Assembly: GCA_964562015.1 (NCBI GenBank)
Contig: CAZLRH010000018.1
Coordinates: 1-64,000 of the forward strand
Direction: 5' to 3'
Length of the DNA stretch: 64,000 nucleotides
Source of the DNA: CAZLRH01 sp964562015
GTDB lineage: Bacteria; Verrucomicrobiota; Verrucomicrobiia; Opitutales; JABDGR01
Part shown: positions 36,487-44,896 of the stretch, in pieces
Position numbering within the stretch: the stretch's first letter is position 1
Layout: every line of letters starts with the position of its first letter
Notes under the pieces: model-generated
Databases searched by the model: none
What the model was told of the DNA's origin: nothing
Seen by the model: the letters and a program-made list of their open reading frames with translations, nothing else
Translations under genes and position numbers: made by a program

Positions 36487-37002
36487 TCAATTCTGCCCGC
36501 CGAATTCCACGAAGCCGATCATCCAGTTCACCACGAGGGCCAGGATGAGGCCCCAGCCGAGTAATTGCGGCCAGGGCTTTGGCAGCCAAACCCGATTGGG
36601 GTAACGCAGGCAGAGCGCGCGGTAGGGAAATTGGAGGAGCACCAGCAGCGCCACCAGCCAGCCGAGCCGGTGCACCGCGAGCGAATTGGCCCAGTCGCCG
36701 TGCGCCAGGAAAATGAAACTGCGCGTCAACCCGCACGCCGGGCACGGCACCCCGAAGAGTTCGCGCGACAGGCACACGCCCGGCGCGGGATAACCATGCA
36801 ATCCGTGCAGCGCCACGCGCCCGCCGGGCAGCACGTCCAAGGCCGCCGACAACAAAACCACGCCGCCGGCCACGCCGACCATCTGCCAGTGCCGCTGGCG
36901 CGCGGGCAGGAGCGCCGACGCCGGGGGCGCGACAATTTCAATCAGTTGCCGGCGCAGGCGCGGCCCCTTCCCCAGGACCGACATTTCGGGAGTCGCATGC
37001 AC
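36487..37002 (-). CDS. DUF2752 membrane protein
   Basis: 171 residues, convergent with the YihY gene (3 bp apart). It shows VPCPACGLTRSF and GDWANSLAVHRLG, the CPxCGxTR and HxxG core of DUF2752, with three or four membrane helices. Function unknown. Confidence 0.85.
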   Translation of the reverse strand: MHATPEMSVLGKGPRLRRQLIEIVAPPASALLPARQRHWQMVGVAGGVVLLSAALDVLPGGRVALHGLHGYPAPGVCLSRELFGVPCPACGLTRSFIFLAHGDWANSLAVHRLGWLVALLVLLQFPYRALCLRYPNRVWLPKPWPQLLGWGLILALVVNWMIGFVEFGGQN

Positions 37003-37022
37003 TGAGATATGCTAACCGTTTT

Positions 37023-37289
37023 TCAATGGGTGAGCGGCAGATTTTGGGGGGCGAGTAGCAAGCCCGCGATGACTTGAATGATTCCTGCGATAATCGCGAC
37101 CACTACCGAGATAATAATCATCTTCGTCCCCTTTTTCTTGCCCTGGCTCAGATAGACGATGCCCATGATGCAACCGATCAGGGAGCAAAGGATGCACAAC
37201 ACCCAATCCAGGGCAGTCATGGAATCCCCGGCGCCCGGGGGCGGAGGAGGCACGGACATGGGAGGCGGAGGTGGTTGGAGATCACTCAT
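37023..37289 (-). CDS. Small Pro-rich two-helix membrane protein
   Basis: 88 residues from ATG 37289. The first 25 residues are Pro-rich (PPPPPMSVPPPPPGAG); two membrane helices follow (about 28-47 and 57-80). Lies 20 bp upstream of the DUF2752 gene on the same strand, so the two are probably co-transcribed. Similar small proteins are common in this group and lack a known role. Confidence 0.7.
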   Translation of the reverse strand: MSDLQPPPPPMSVPPPPPGAGDSMTALDWVLCILCSLIGCIMGIVYLSQGKKKGTKMIIISVVVAIIAGIIQVIAGLLLAPQNLPLTH

Positions 37290-37479
37290 GGGCTTGATGG
37301 GGGCTGGGGTTGAACGAAGGGGAAATCTTACGGAACCGCACGCAAAGATGACCTGTCGGCCCCTGCGGCTCAAGGCATTTTAATCGCTCACCCGCACTTT
37401 AGCCTTCCCCCGCCCGGCTGGAACCATCTACCTTCTTTTTCTCCTTTTTACCTTTCACTTTCCACTCCGCACTCTCTCC

Positions 37480-38703
37480 ATGCAACTCCGCCCGCTCACC
37501 GCCCTGCGTCCGCCCCCCGCCGTCGCCCCGAAAGTCGCCGTGCCGCCCTACGACACGATCTCGACCGCCGAGGCCCGCGCCCTCGCCGCCGGCAATCCGC
37601 TCAGCTTTCTCCACGTTTCGCGCGCGGAGATTGATTTGCCCGACGGCACCGACCCATATTCCGACGCGGTATACAACAACGCCAAGGCGTATTTCGAAAA
37701 ACTGCGCCGCGAGGGCCACCTGCAACCCGACGCCGAGCCGGCCATCTACCTTTACGAACAGCATTGGCGCGGGCGGGCCCAGCGCGGTTTCGTGGCGCTG
37801 TGCAACGTGGATGACTACGAACACAACGTCATCAAGAAGCATGAGAAAACGCGCGCGGCGAAGGAGAACGACCGCCTGCGCCACAACCGCACCATCGGCG
37901 CACAACCGGGCCTCGTGTTTCTCGCGTTTCGCGACGATCCCGCCGCCGCGAAACAGCTCGACGCCACGCCCGCCACCCCGGCGCTCTACGATTTTACCGA
38001 CGAACTCGGCGTCCGGCACGTGGCCTGGCGCATCACCGGCCCGGGGGCGGAAGCCATCGTCGCGGCCTTTGCGAAAATTCCCGCGGCGTACATCGCCGAC
38101 GGCCACCACCGCGCGGCCAGCGCCTTCCGCGCCGCCCAGGCGTTTCGCGCGGCGAATCCGAATCACACCGGCCGGGAAAACTACAACTGGTTTCCCGCAT
38201 GCCTCTTTCCGGCGTCCCGCCTGCGCATCCTGCCCTACAATCGCGTGGTGAAAGATTTACACGGCCTCACACCCGCGCAGTTTCTGGAAAAACTTCGCGC
38301 GGTCTGCCGCGTGACGGCTGACGCCGCGCCCTCGCCCGCCTCGCCGGGGCAAGTGTCACTCTACCTCGGGAAAAAGTGGTACGGACTCACCTTCGACCTG
38401 CCTCCCGCTGGCGACCCGATTGCGCGACTCGACGCCTCCATCCTTCAGGAACGCGTGCTGGCGCCGCTACTCGGCATCACCGACCCGCGCACGGACACGC
38501 GGATTGATTTCATCGGCGGCATTCGCGGCACGGCGGAGCTGATCAAGCTGGTGGACTCCGGCGCGTTTGCGGCGGCGTTCTCCCTCCACCCGGTGACGCT
38601 CGACCAGTTGATGGAAATTTCCGACGCGGGCCAGATCATGCCGCCGAAAAGCACCTGGTTCGAGCCCAAGCTGCGCTCGGGTCTGTTTATCCATTTGTAT
38701 TAA
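37480..38703 (+). CDS. DUF1015 family protein
   Basis: 407 residues beginning MQLRPLTALRPPP and VAVPPYDTIS, with IADGHHRAASAF (about 206-217), PCLFPA-like and C-terminal sections typical of DUF1015. A relative, SbnI, phosphorylates free serine, but most DUF1015 proteins are uncharacterised. The leader is a striking pyrimidine tract (37427-37479) with no Shine-Dalgarno sequence. Confidence 0.88.
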   Translation: MQLRPLTALRPPPAVAPKVAVPPYDTISTAEARALAAGNPLSFLHVSRAEIDLPDGTDPYSDAVYNNAKAYFEKLRREGHLQPDAEPAIYLYEQHWRGRAQRGFVALCNVDDYEHNVIKKHEKTRAAKENDRLRHNRTIGAQPGLVFLAFRDDPAAAKQLDATPATPALYDFTDELGVRHVAWRITGPGAEAIVAAFAKIPAAYIADGHHRAASAFRAAQAFRAANPNHTGRENYNWFPACLFPASRLRILPYNRVVKDLHGLTPAQFLEKLRAVCRVTADAAPSPASPGQVSLYLGKKWYGLTFDLPPAGDPIARLDASILQERVLAPLLGITDPRTDTRIDFIGGIRGTAELIKLVDSGAFAAAFSLHPVTLDQLMEISDAGQIMPPKSTWFEPKLRSGLFIHLY

Positions 38704-38717
38704 ATTGCCCGGCCGCC

Positions 38718-39707
38718 ATGCCGCACTTCGATCTTCCGCTCGAGGAATTGCAGTCGTACCGGCCCGCGCGCACCGAGCCGGCGGACTTCGACGCCTTCTG
38801 GCAGGGCACGCTCGCCGCGGCGCGGCAACACCCGCTCGACGCCCGCTTCGCGCCCAGCGAATGGGGCCTGCGCACGCTGGAGGTTTTTGACGTGACCTTC
38901 AACGGCTACGCAGGCCAGGCCATCAAGGGCTGGCTGATTTTGCCCCGCGCACGGACGGGGAAATTACCGTGCCTCGTGGAGTATATCGGCTACGGTGGCG
39001 GCCGCGGTTATCCGTACAACTGGCTCGTATGGGCCAGCGCCGGTTTTGCACACTTTGTGATGGATACGCGCGGCCAGGGCAGCGTCTGGCTGCACGGCGA
39101 CACGCCCGACGCCGAGCCCGACGGCGGCAACGCCCAGTCCCCGGGTTTCATGACGCGCGGAATTCTCTCACCGCAAACGTATTACTACCGCCGCCTGTTC
39201 ACCGACGCCGTACGCGCGGTGGAAGCCGCCGCGAGCCATCCGGCCGTGGACGCGCAACGCCTGGGCGTCACTGGCCGCAGCCAGGGCGGAGCACTCGCGC
39301 TCGCCGTGGCCGGGCTCCTCCCGGAAACCGTGAAACTCGCGCTGCCGGATGTGCCCTTCCTCTGCCACATCCGCCGCGCCACGCAAATCACTGACGCCGA
39401 TCCTTACGCCGAAATCACGCGCTACTGCCGCGCGCATCGCGACCAGGTGGAAACCGTTTTCCAGACCCTCGCGTATTTCGACAACCTGAATTTCGCCCCG
39501 CGCGCCCAGACGCCCGCGCTGTTTTCGACGGCGTTGATGGACAACATCTGCCCGCCGTCCACCGTCTTTGCCGCGTATAATTATTACGCCGGGAAAAAGG
39601 AAATCAAAGTTTACGAGTACAACCTGCACGACGGCGGCGGCATCCACCAGGTGGCGGAACAACTCCGGTTCGCGCAAAAGTTCTGGCAAACGGGCGACTC
39701 GGTTTAA
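38718..39707 (+). CDS. Acetyl xylan esterase / cephalosporin-C deacetylase family (CE7)
   Basis: 329-residue alpha/beta hydrolase starting MPHFDLPLEELQSYRP, the CE7 N terminus. The nucleophile lies in GRSQGG (Ser near residue 194), the acid in ALMDNICPPST and the histidine in NLHDGGG. No signal peptide, so it acts in the cytoplasm on imported acetylated sugars, as CE7 enzymes usually do. 14 bp after the DUF1015 gene. Confidence 0.92.
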   Translation: MPHFDLPLEELQSYRPARTEPADFDAFWQGTLAAARQHPLDARFAPSEWGLRTLEVFDVTFNGYAGQAIKGWLILPRARTGKLPCLVEYIGYGGGRGYPYNWLVWASAGFAHFVMDTRGQGSVWLHGDTPDAEPDGGNAQSPGFMTRGILSPQTYYYRRLFTDAVRAVEAAASHPAVDAQRLGVTGRSQGGALALAVAGLLPETVKLALPDVPFLCHIRRATQITDADPYAEITRYCRAHRDQVETVFQTLAYFDNLNFAPRAQTPALFSTALMDNICPPSTVFAAYNYYAGKKEIKVYEYNLHDGGGIHQVAEQLRFAQKFWQTGDSV

Positions 39708-39730
39708 CCAGGTTATAACGCGCCGCCTCC

Positions 39731-40516
39731 TCATCGCCCCAGCAGGGCTTCCAATTGGTAATACTTGAACGTGTTGGCCTCGGCGGCGGTTGTGGCCGCG
39801 ACCAGCCGATAGCGGTCGAGTACATCGTCGATAAAGGCCGGCACGTCGGATTCCGGCAAGCGGCGCGTCCAGGCAATGAACGTCGCATGACAAAAGGCGG
39901 CGAAGCCCGCGCGGGTGTGAAAGTCCCAGGCAAAGTCCTCGACCTGGAGGCTCAGCACCCGCAGCCCGCTGCGCTCGGCCAGCGCGCGAAATTCATCGAG
40001 CGTGAAATGGGCATAGGGCCGCGAAAAACTCGCGAACCGCGCCGCCCAGCGCGGGGACTGCCGCGTATCCTCGATCACGTCTTCGAGACATTTGCGTTCA
40101 CCCTCGGGCACGAAACGCAGCAGCGCCCGGCCGCCGGGTTTCAGGGCCGCGCGGATGCCCTGCAACGCCTTTTCCTGCTCGTGCACCCAGTGCAGGGCGT
40201 TGAAGGAAACCACGAGAGTGAATTCCTCGCGAAAGGAAAGTTCCCGCGCGTCGCCGACGGCAAAGCGCAGGTTGCGCCATTTTTCGCCCGCAAAATGTTG
40301 TGACGCAAAAGCAATCATGTCGTGCGACGGATCCACGCCGAGCACCGCCCCCTGCGGCACGCGCAGGGCGATTTCGGCGGTCACCTTGCCGTCGCCGCAA
40401 CCGACGTCCAGCACGCGCTCATTCGGGGCGACAGTGAGCGCGGCCAGTTGCGCCTCGGCCATCGTTTGCTGCAGCGTGGACTGATGGGCGTAGTCGGAGG
40501 CGTTCCATTCGGTCAT
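39731..40516 (-). CDS. SAM-dependent methyltransferase (trans-aconitate methyltransferase-like)
   Basis: 261 residues with motif I VLDVGCGDGKVTAEIA (about 35-50), VGDARELSF and ALHWVHEQ, a class I methyltransferase close in layout to Tam. Substrate not determinable. A perfect 8-bp hairpin (40523-40530 with 40534-40541) sits 6 nt before the start codon in the mRNA. Confidence 0.82.
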   Translation of the reverse strand: MTEWNASDYAHQSTLQQTMAEAQLAALTVAPNERVLDVGCGDGKVTAEIALRVPQGAVLGVDPSHDMIAFASQHFAGEKWRNLRFAVGDARELSFREEFTLVVSFNALHWVHEQEKALQGIRAALKPGGRALLRFVPEGERKCLEDVIEDTRQSPRWAARFASFSRPYAHFTLDEFRALAERSGLRVLSLQVEDFAWDFHTRAGFAAFCHATFIAWTRRLPESDVPAFIDDVLDRYRLVAATTAAEANTFKYYQLEALLGR

Positions 40517-40718
40517 AAGAAAGTCGGCCCGCAGGGCCGACGAGACCGACCTTATTCAGCCCGTGGTGGAATAGCCAGCCGTCAAAAGAACCCCGCCCTT
40601 CTCCACCCTCATCCGGCGTTGACAAACGGTCTCTTGCTGCCAACCATTACCCGTTTCCCCTGCGCGGGCGGGCCGCCCCGGCATTCCCTCGCGGGCTCTC
40701 CCTCAACTATTCTCCGTC

Positions 40719-41276
40719 ATGGCCGTCGTCGCCCACATCCGCAAAAAGAACGTCATCAGCTACAACAACGATCCCTGCCTGGTGATCGAGCACGCCATCC
40801 GCACGCCGCCGAACATGCGCTCGTTCTGCCAGATGACGCTGCGCAACCTCAAGACCAGCAAGATCATCCCCTTGCGCGTGAACGTGGGCGAAACCTACGA
40901 CATTCTCGAGACCGACGTGAAGAAGCTCGAGTACTCCTACGAGAGCGGCGGCCTGTACACCTTCATGGAATCGCGCACCTTTGAGGAAATCGTCCTCGAC
41001 AAGGACCTCCTCGGCGATGCCCTCAACTACATGGTCCCGGGCAGCTCCTACGACGTGCTCTTTGTGGATGGCAAGCCCCTCACGGTCAACTTGCAGGGCT
41101 CCATCGACATGAAAGTCATCGAAGCCCCGGAAGGCCTCCGCGGCGACACTTCCGGCAACGTCCTCAAACCCTGCATCGTGGAAACGGGCATGACCATCAA
41201 AGTCCCCCTCTTCATCAAGGCCGGCGACGTGATCAAGGTGAACACCGAGGACGGTTCGTACGTGGGCCGGGCGTAA
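40719..41276 (+). CDS. efp: Elongation factor P with non-lysine loop tip
   Basis: Translation factor that relieves stalling at polyproline. All three domains are present over 185 residues: KOW-like start (HIRKKNVISYNNDPCLV), the middle domain, and the C-terminal domain with GDTSGNVLKPCIVETGMTIKVPLF (quoted in part) ending EDGSYVGR. The tip of the domain I loop reads TPPNMRSF (29-36), so Asn32 stands where E. coli has the modified Lys34. No modification enzyme gene is nearby. Confidence 0.95.
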   Translation: MAVVAHIRKKNVISYNNDPCLVIEHAIRTPPNMRSFCQMTLRNLKTSKIIPLRVNVGETYDILETDVKKLEYSYESGGLYTFMESRTFEEIVLDKDLLGDALNYMVPGSSYDVLFVDGKPLTVNLQGSIDMKVIEAPEGLRGDTSGNVLKPCIVETGMTIKVPLFIKAGDVIKVNTEDGSYVGRA

Positions 41277-41535
41277 GGTTTGGGTGGAAATTATTCAAAA
41301 TTGAAGATTCAAAATTCAAAAACCGGATCGGCGCTTTGGGCTTGAGCAAGCAAGCCTGCGCCTCGGATCCTGGGGTCGTGCTCCCAACCCGGACTACATC
41401 ACTACCTCGATCGTCTCGTCCGGTTCATTTCCTTTTTGAATTTTGAATATTGAATCTTAAATTGGCCTTTCCTTTTCTGCTTGGCCCCCACCCCGGCTTG
41501 CCCTACGCTGGAGGGGTTAAAACTGGGTTCGCGCC

Positions 41536-42273
41536 ATGAGTCACGATTTTGAAAACTTTTCCGAGGGCGACTGGGAAAACCGGGGCGAACTGGCATGGAG
41601 TGAATTCGACTGGCAGCAGTACCTGAAGCAGAACGAGAAGGAAATCGCGCGTTTCCTCGCCCTTTACCTCCAGTACAAGCACGAGCCCACCCACCTCGAC
41701 ACCGTCGCCAAACTCATGGAATGGGGCGACGACGATTGGGCTCCCGCCGACGACCACGAGGCCCGGCACCGTTCCCAGACCACCACCGCCACCGCCGAGG
41801 CCACCCCGCCCGCGCCGCCGCCCGAGGATGAGGAGGACGACGACGAACAAGTTTACACCATCCACCGGCACCCGGTGTTCATCGCCACGCGCGGGCTCTA
41901 CCAGCACATTTACCAGGTGTGGGAGCACTTCATGGGCCCGGCGAACCCGTTCGCCAACCCGCAACTCGCGTGGAAATTCGGCAGCAGCCTGCACGCCGGC
42001 GAGCTTAACGCCATCATGGCCATCCACGCGCTCGACCTGCTGGATTTTACCCTCGCCATCTGCCACCTCAAGAACGCCCTCAGCGCGGTCAACCACTCGC
42101 AAAGCATGCTGCAAATGCTCCCGCCGGTGCACACCGCGCACCATGTGGCCTTTTTCCGGGAAATCCAGACAGCGCTGTTCGACCTCCGCGAAATCTGGCT
42201 CCGCGTCATGAGCGACTGCCGCGAGGAACACCGCCGCAGAACCGCGGGCGAGCAGACGGAAGAGAAGGAGTAG
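41536..42273 (+). CDS. Hypothetical acidic protein
   Basis: 245 residues, strongly acidic with Trp-rich N terminus (ENFSEGDWENRGELAWSEFD) and an Ala/Thr/Pro plus poly-Asp/Glu linker (about 80-110). The C-terminal half is helical (NAIMAIHALDLLDFTLAICHL). No signal peptide and no family that I recognise. Codon use matches the core genome. The preceding gap (41277-41535) holds A+T-rich repeats related to TTGAATTTTGAAT. Confidence 0.6.
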   Translation: MSHDFENFSEGDWENRGELAWSEFDWQQYLKQNEKEIARFLALYLQYKHEPTHLDTVAKLMEWGDDDWAPADDHEARHRSQTTTATAEATPPAPPPEDEEDDDEQVYTIHRHPVFIATRGLYQHIYQVWEHFMGPANPFANPQLAWKFGSSLHAGELNAIMAIHALDLLDFTLAICHLKNALSAVNHSQSMLQMLPPVHTAHHVAFFREIQTALFDLREIWLRVMSDCREEHRRRTAGEQTEEKE

Positions 42274-42339
42274 GATTTGAGCCTGCCTGGAATTCGGAAG
42301 CGCTAGCTCAATTATTTCACCGAGGTTTTGATCTCCGAT

Positions 42340-43008
42340 TCAATTTTCAAGATATTTCAAGAAAGTCTGCCCAAAAGGCAGGATTACATAAGTTTTTGCG
42401 AGCCACCGATTCGCCCAATAGGCTGGGTCTCTAATTCCGTAGGTGCTCTTAACCGTGATCGTTTCGCTAATCAAAGCCCGCGCCTCCAACTTCGCAAGGT
42501 TCTGGACAAACGCCCCGAGTCTATTTTCATCAATTGAAGCAAATGGATTTACCATGCTCATTGGGAAAAGATCAGACAAACAAACGGGCACGCCTGATGA
42601 GAACATTTTAAGGCAGTTGATGTCGGTGATGTTTAATGAATCCAGCGCCTCAATGGCATCTACCTTTTCCTCAAGGCCATCACTACTTATGGCAGTAACA
42701 CAACTGAAAAAGACTGTGGCATAAATGCGCCGCTTAGCATCGTCAGATTCCACGATTACCTTGCGAATTGTCCTTTCAAGAAGATCAGCAAATTCAGGTG
42801 ATGCCCTAACAAAAGAGTCTACCGCTTTAACCTTTTCCTCATTGGCCCGAATGAGTCCTTCCAATTCCGTCATAAATTCAGTAATCCGTTTTTGAAATCG
42901 GAAATTTTCCAACTCACTCCATGCTTGCGCAAAACTACCAGCAATTGGAATAGAGGCGGCAATGGATCTAAGGCCTCCTGAGACTAAATCACGTATTGGT
43001 TTTTCCAT
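42340..43008 (-). CDS. A+T-rich hypothetical protein, likely acquired
   Basis: 222 residues, encoded with clearly lower G+C than its neighbours, which suggests recent transfer. It begins with a hydrophobic Gly/Ser/Ala-rich stretch (SGGLRSIAASIPIAGSFAQAW, residues 10-30), followed by a long amphipathic helix region (LENFRFQKRITEFMTELEGL). This layout resembles small proteins of unknown function often found in defence islands, an analogy only. No partner gene is adjacent except the RAYT transposase. Confidence 0.6.
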   Translation of the reverse strand: MEKPIRDLVSGGLRSIAASIPIAGSFAQAWSELENFRFQKRITEFMTELEGLIRANEEKVKAVDSFVRASPEFADLLERTIRKVIVESDDAKRRIYATVFFSCVTAISSDGLEEKVDAIEALDSLNITDINCLKMFSSGVPVCLSDLFPMSMVNPFASIDENRLGAFVQNLAKLEARALISETITVKSTYGIRDPAYWANRWLAKTYVILPFGQTFLKYLEN

Positions 43009-43170
43009 TTTTAAAAAATTAGTTATTCAGGATACATTTCATTGTCCCAAGTACCATAAGAGGTCAAAATTAATATATACCCACCCACTTTCTATTGGAT
43101 CCAGCCTAAGCCACTCACGTACACGGCCTTTCTATTCGGCGCGCTGAGGTCAGCGCGCCCTATCTCGGAG

Positions 43171-43254
43171 CTAGGCCGGTCCGGAGGCCCGGCCCTACCC
43201 CAATCTCGGAATGAGGCAGGTCTTAGGTAGGGCGGGACGTCCTCGGCCCGCCTA
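43171..43254. repeat. Paired REP palindromes, copy 1 (BIME-like)
   Basis: Two inverted REP units: CTAGGCCGGTCCGGAGG... at 43171-43199 and GGTAGGGCGGGACG... at 43226-43254, separated by a linker containing TCGGAATGAGGC. Lies 17 bp beyond the 3' end of the RAYT gene. Confidence 0.85.
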
Positions 43255-43271
43255 GCTTCTTTGCAGGCTGC

Positions 43272-43742
43272 CTAACTTCCGGATTTTTCATCCACCGCGC
43301 GTAGCACCCATGGCCATTCCCCAGCCTGGTTGACCAATTTGCCTCGAACTGGATTATTGCGGATATAAGTCTCCTTCTCTTCCAATGCCGCCAGATCGCG
43401 GGGACGATGCTCAAAAAAGTCCCGCTGCCAGCGGACACCACTCGCCTTGGCCACATAGGATTTCCATGCGGCAACGACCTTGCGCAAGGATTCCGCGGGC
43501 GGAACCGCCACAAGGCCATGCACATGGTCAGGCATGATTAAAAACAGCCGCACATACCAGCGCCCAATTCTGTGATAGCGGAGGGCCGAGGCCAGCAACT
43601 GCTGTGGGACTCCTTCGCGCAGTAATGGACGCAACTCGCGATCAGTTGCACAAAGGGTGATAAAAATGACTGACCCCTCAGCTATCCAGGAAGGTGTAGC
43701 GTGATGCAGCCGCTTGCGGACAAAATATTTCGAGCTGGGCAC
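43272..43742 (-). CDS. rayt: REP-associated tyrosine transposase (RAYT, Y1/HUH family)
   Basis: 156-residue single-domain nuclease with the HUH metal motif HVH (73-75, in MPDHVHGLV) and the catalytic tyrosine in YIRNNPVRG (Tyr126). RAYTs cut single-stranded REP hairpins and are thought to spread them. It is bracketed by two BIME-like REP pairs (copy 1 and copy 2). Starts with GTG at 43742. Appears intact. Confidence 0.9.
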   Translation of the reverse strand: MPSSKYFVRKRLHHATPSWIAEGSVIFITLCATDRELRPLLREGVPQQLLASALRYHRIGRWYVRLFLIMPDHVHGLVAVPPAESLRKVVAAWKSYVAKASGVRWQRDFFEHRPRDLAALEEKETYIRNNPVRGKLVNQAGEWPWVLRAVDEKSGS

Positions 43743-43790
43743 CGCGAATGGAAAACAGAATGGGTGCCATTATTTCAAGCGGGAAAGGAG

Positions 43791-43812
43791 CTAGGCGGGT
43801 CCGGCCTTCAGC
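43791..43812 (+). repeat. Partial REP unit
   Basis: CTAGGCGGGTCCGG followed by diverged sequence, matching the left half of the neighbouring REP units. Probably a truncated or decayed copy. Confidence 0.6.
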
Positions 43813-43833
43813 AAACTCAGGCCAGCGCCTGCG

Positions 43834-43924
43834 CTAGGCGGGTCCGGAGGCCCCGCCCTACCCAAAATTTCGGAATGAGGCTTGTTCAATTCTTAGGTAG
43901 GGCGGGACCTCCGGGCCCGCCTAG
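43834..43924. repeat. Paired REP palindromes, copy 2 (BIME-like)
   Basis: CTAGGCGGGTCCGGAGG... at 43834-43862 and its inverted partner GGTAGGGCGGGACC... at 43896-43924, with the same TCGGAATGAGGC linker core as copy 1. Direct-repeat orientation relative to copy 1, so the two flank the RAYT gene like the ends of a unit. Confidence 0.87.
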
Positions 43925-43927
43925 CCC

Positions 43928-44533
43928 TCAACACTTCCCATACTTCCAATTTCTTGATTTGCCTTGGGTGAGCCAGTCAAGGGTGGTGGCGAGGCGTTTT
44001 TCACGCGTCTCGGGGCGCTTGGCTTCGGTGATCCATTCGATGTATTCGCGCTTGTGGCTGGGCGGCAGGTTCGCGAAGGCGGCGCCGGCTTTGGCATTTT
44101 TCTTCAACAGGGCAGCGAGGTCCTTGGGCGTGGCCAGGGCCTTTTTCGGCTTGGCGGCGGCGCGGGCGGGCGCGCCGGAGGCGTTGAGCTTCATGGCTGC
44201 GCGCAGGTAGCCCAACAGGATTTTGTCCGCGGGCAAATCCTGCATGCTCCTGAGGCGTCCGAAGGAGTTCATCGCGTTCTCCCCGTCGTGGCCGTCGGCG
44301 GCGACGATTTGCTTCATGCCCTGGTGCCAGAAACCGAAGACCGCGTGGGCCTTGAAGGCGGCCATGATGCAGAGAATCCCGTGATACTGAAACGCCGGCA
44401 TGCGCCACTTGATATCTTCGGTGACGTCCGGGCAGGCGCGGTGGACGAGCGCGCGCAGGTGCGTGAGGATGGGCCGGGCGTAAGCGGGGGCGGTGGCGAG
44501 GTAGGCATCGACGCGCGGATCAGTGTTTTTCAT
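43928..44533 (-). CDS. DUF1801 plus YdeI/OmdA-like protein
   Basis: 201 residues from ATG 44533. The first 110 residues (NTDPRVDAYLATAPAYARPIL, DIKWRMPAFQYHG) match DUF1801; the C-terminal 65 residues (AFANLPPSHKREYIEWITEAKRPETREKR, quoted in part) match the YdeI/OmpD-associated 'bacteriocin-protection' family. Joint occurrence of these domains is common. Exact role unknown. Confidence 0.85.
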   Translation of the reverse strand: MKNTDPRVDAYLATAPAYARPILTHLRALVHRACPDVTEDIKWRMPAFQYHGILCIMAAFKAHAVFGFWHQGMKQIVAADGHDGENAMNSFGRLRSMQDLPADKILLGYLRAAMKLNASGAPARAAAKPKKALATPKDLAALLKKNAKAGAAFANLPPSHKREYIEWITEAKRPETREKRLATTLDWLTQGKSRNWKYGKC

Positions 44534-44896
44534 GGCTGGGGAGCGTAAGCTTTTGGCGCGGCGCGGCAAGCCGAGAGGGCGGCAGTCATTGCTGCGTTGT
44601 AGCGCGGAGCTTCAGCCCGCGCCTATTTTGTTTTAAGTAGCCTGCGCTCGGGCCAACCAACAACAAAACCTGCGCGGGCTAAAGCACCGCGCTACGAAGG
44701 CAGTCCACGCGCGCTTGCAGCCCGCGCGCGCCTGCCGCCAGCAAGAAACGTGCGGTGCTGTCTCAGCTTGGGTGGAGCGGGCGCTCCGCGCCCGCTTGCA
44801 CTTTTTGGGTAAACGCTCCCGGAGGTCGCGTTCCACCCCTGCCCGATTAGCTTCTCCACCCTACATCAGCGATGAACCTCACTCTCCGTCTCACCC
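44534..44896. repeat. Intergenic stretch with two palindromic repeat families
   Basis: No gene. First element: 24-bp arms 44599-44622 (GTAGCGCGGAGCTTCAGCCC...) and 44672-44695 form an inverted pair with two mismatches around a 49-bp loop. Second element: GGGTGGAGCG (44770-44779) pairs with CGTTCCACCC (44829-44838) with one mismatch, and encloses a smaller palindrome AGCGGGCG/CGCCCGCT. These differ from the REPs beside the RAYT and may belong to other transposases elsewhere in the genome. Confidence 0.75.

Noticed and set aside
42340..43742. Toxin-antitoxin pair formed by the A+T-rich gene and the RAYT
   Set aside because: The second gene is a transposase with HUH motif, the genes are 263 bp apart and differ in composition.
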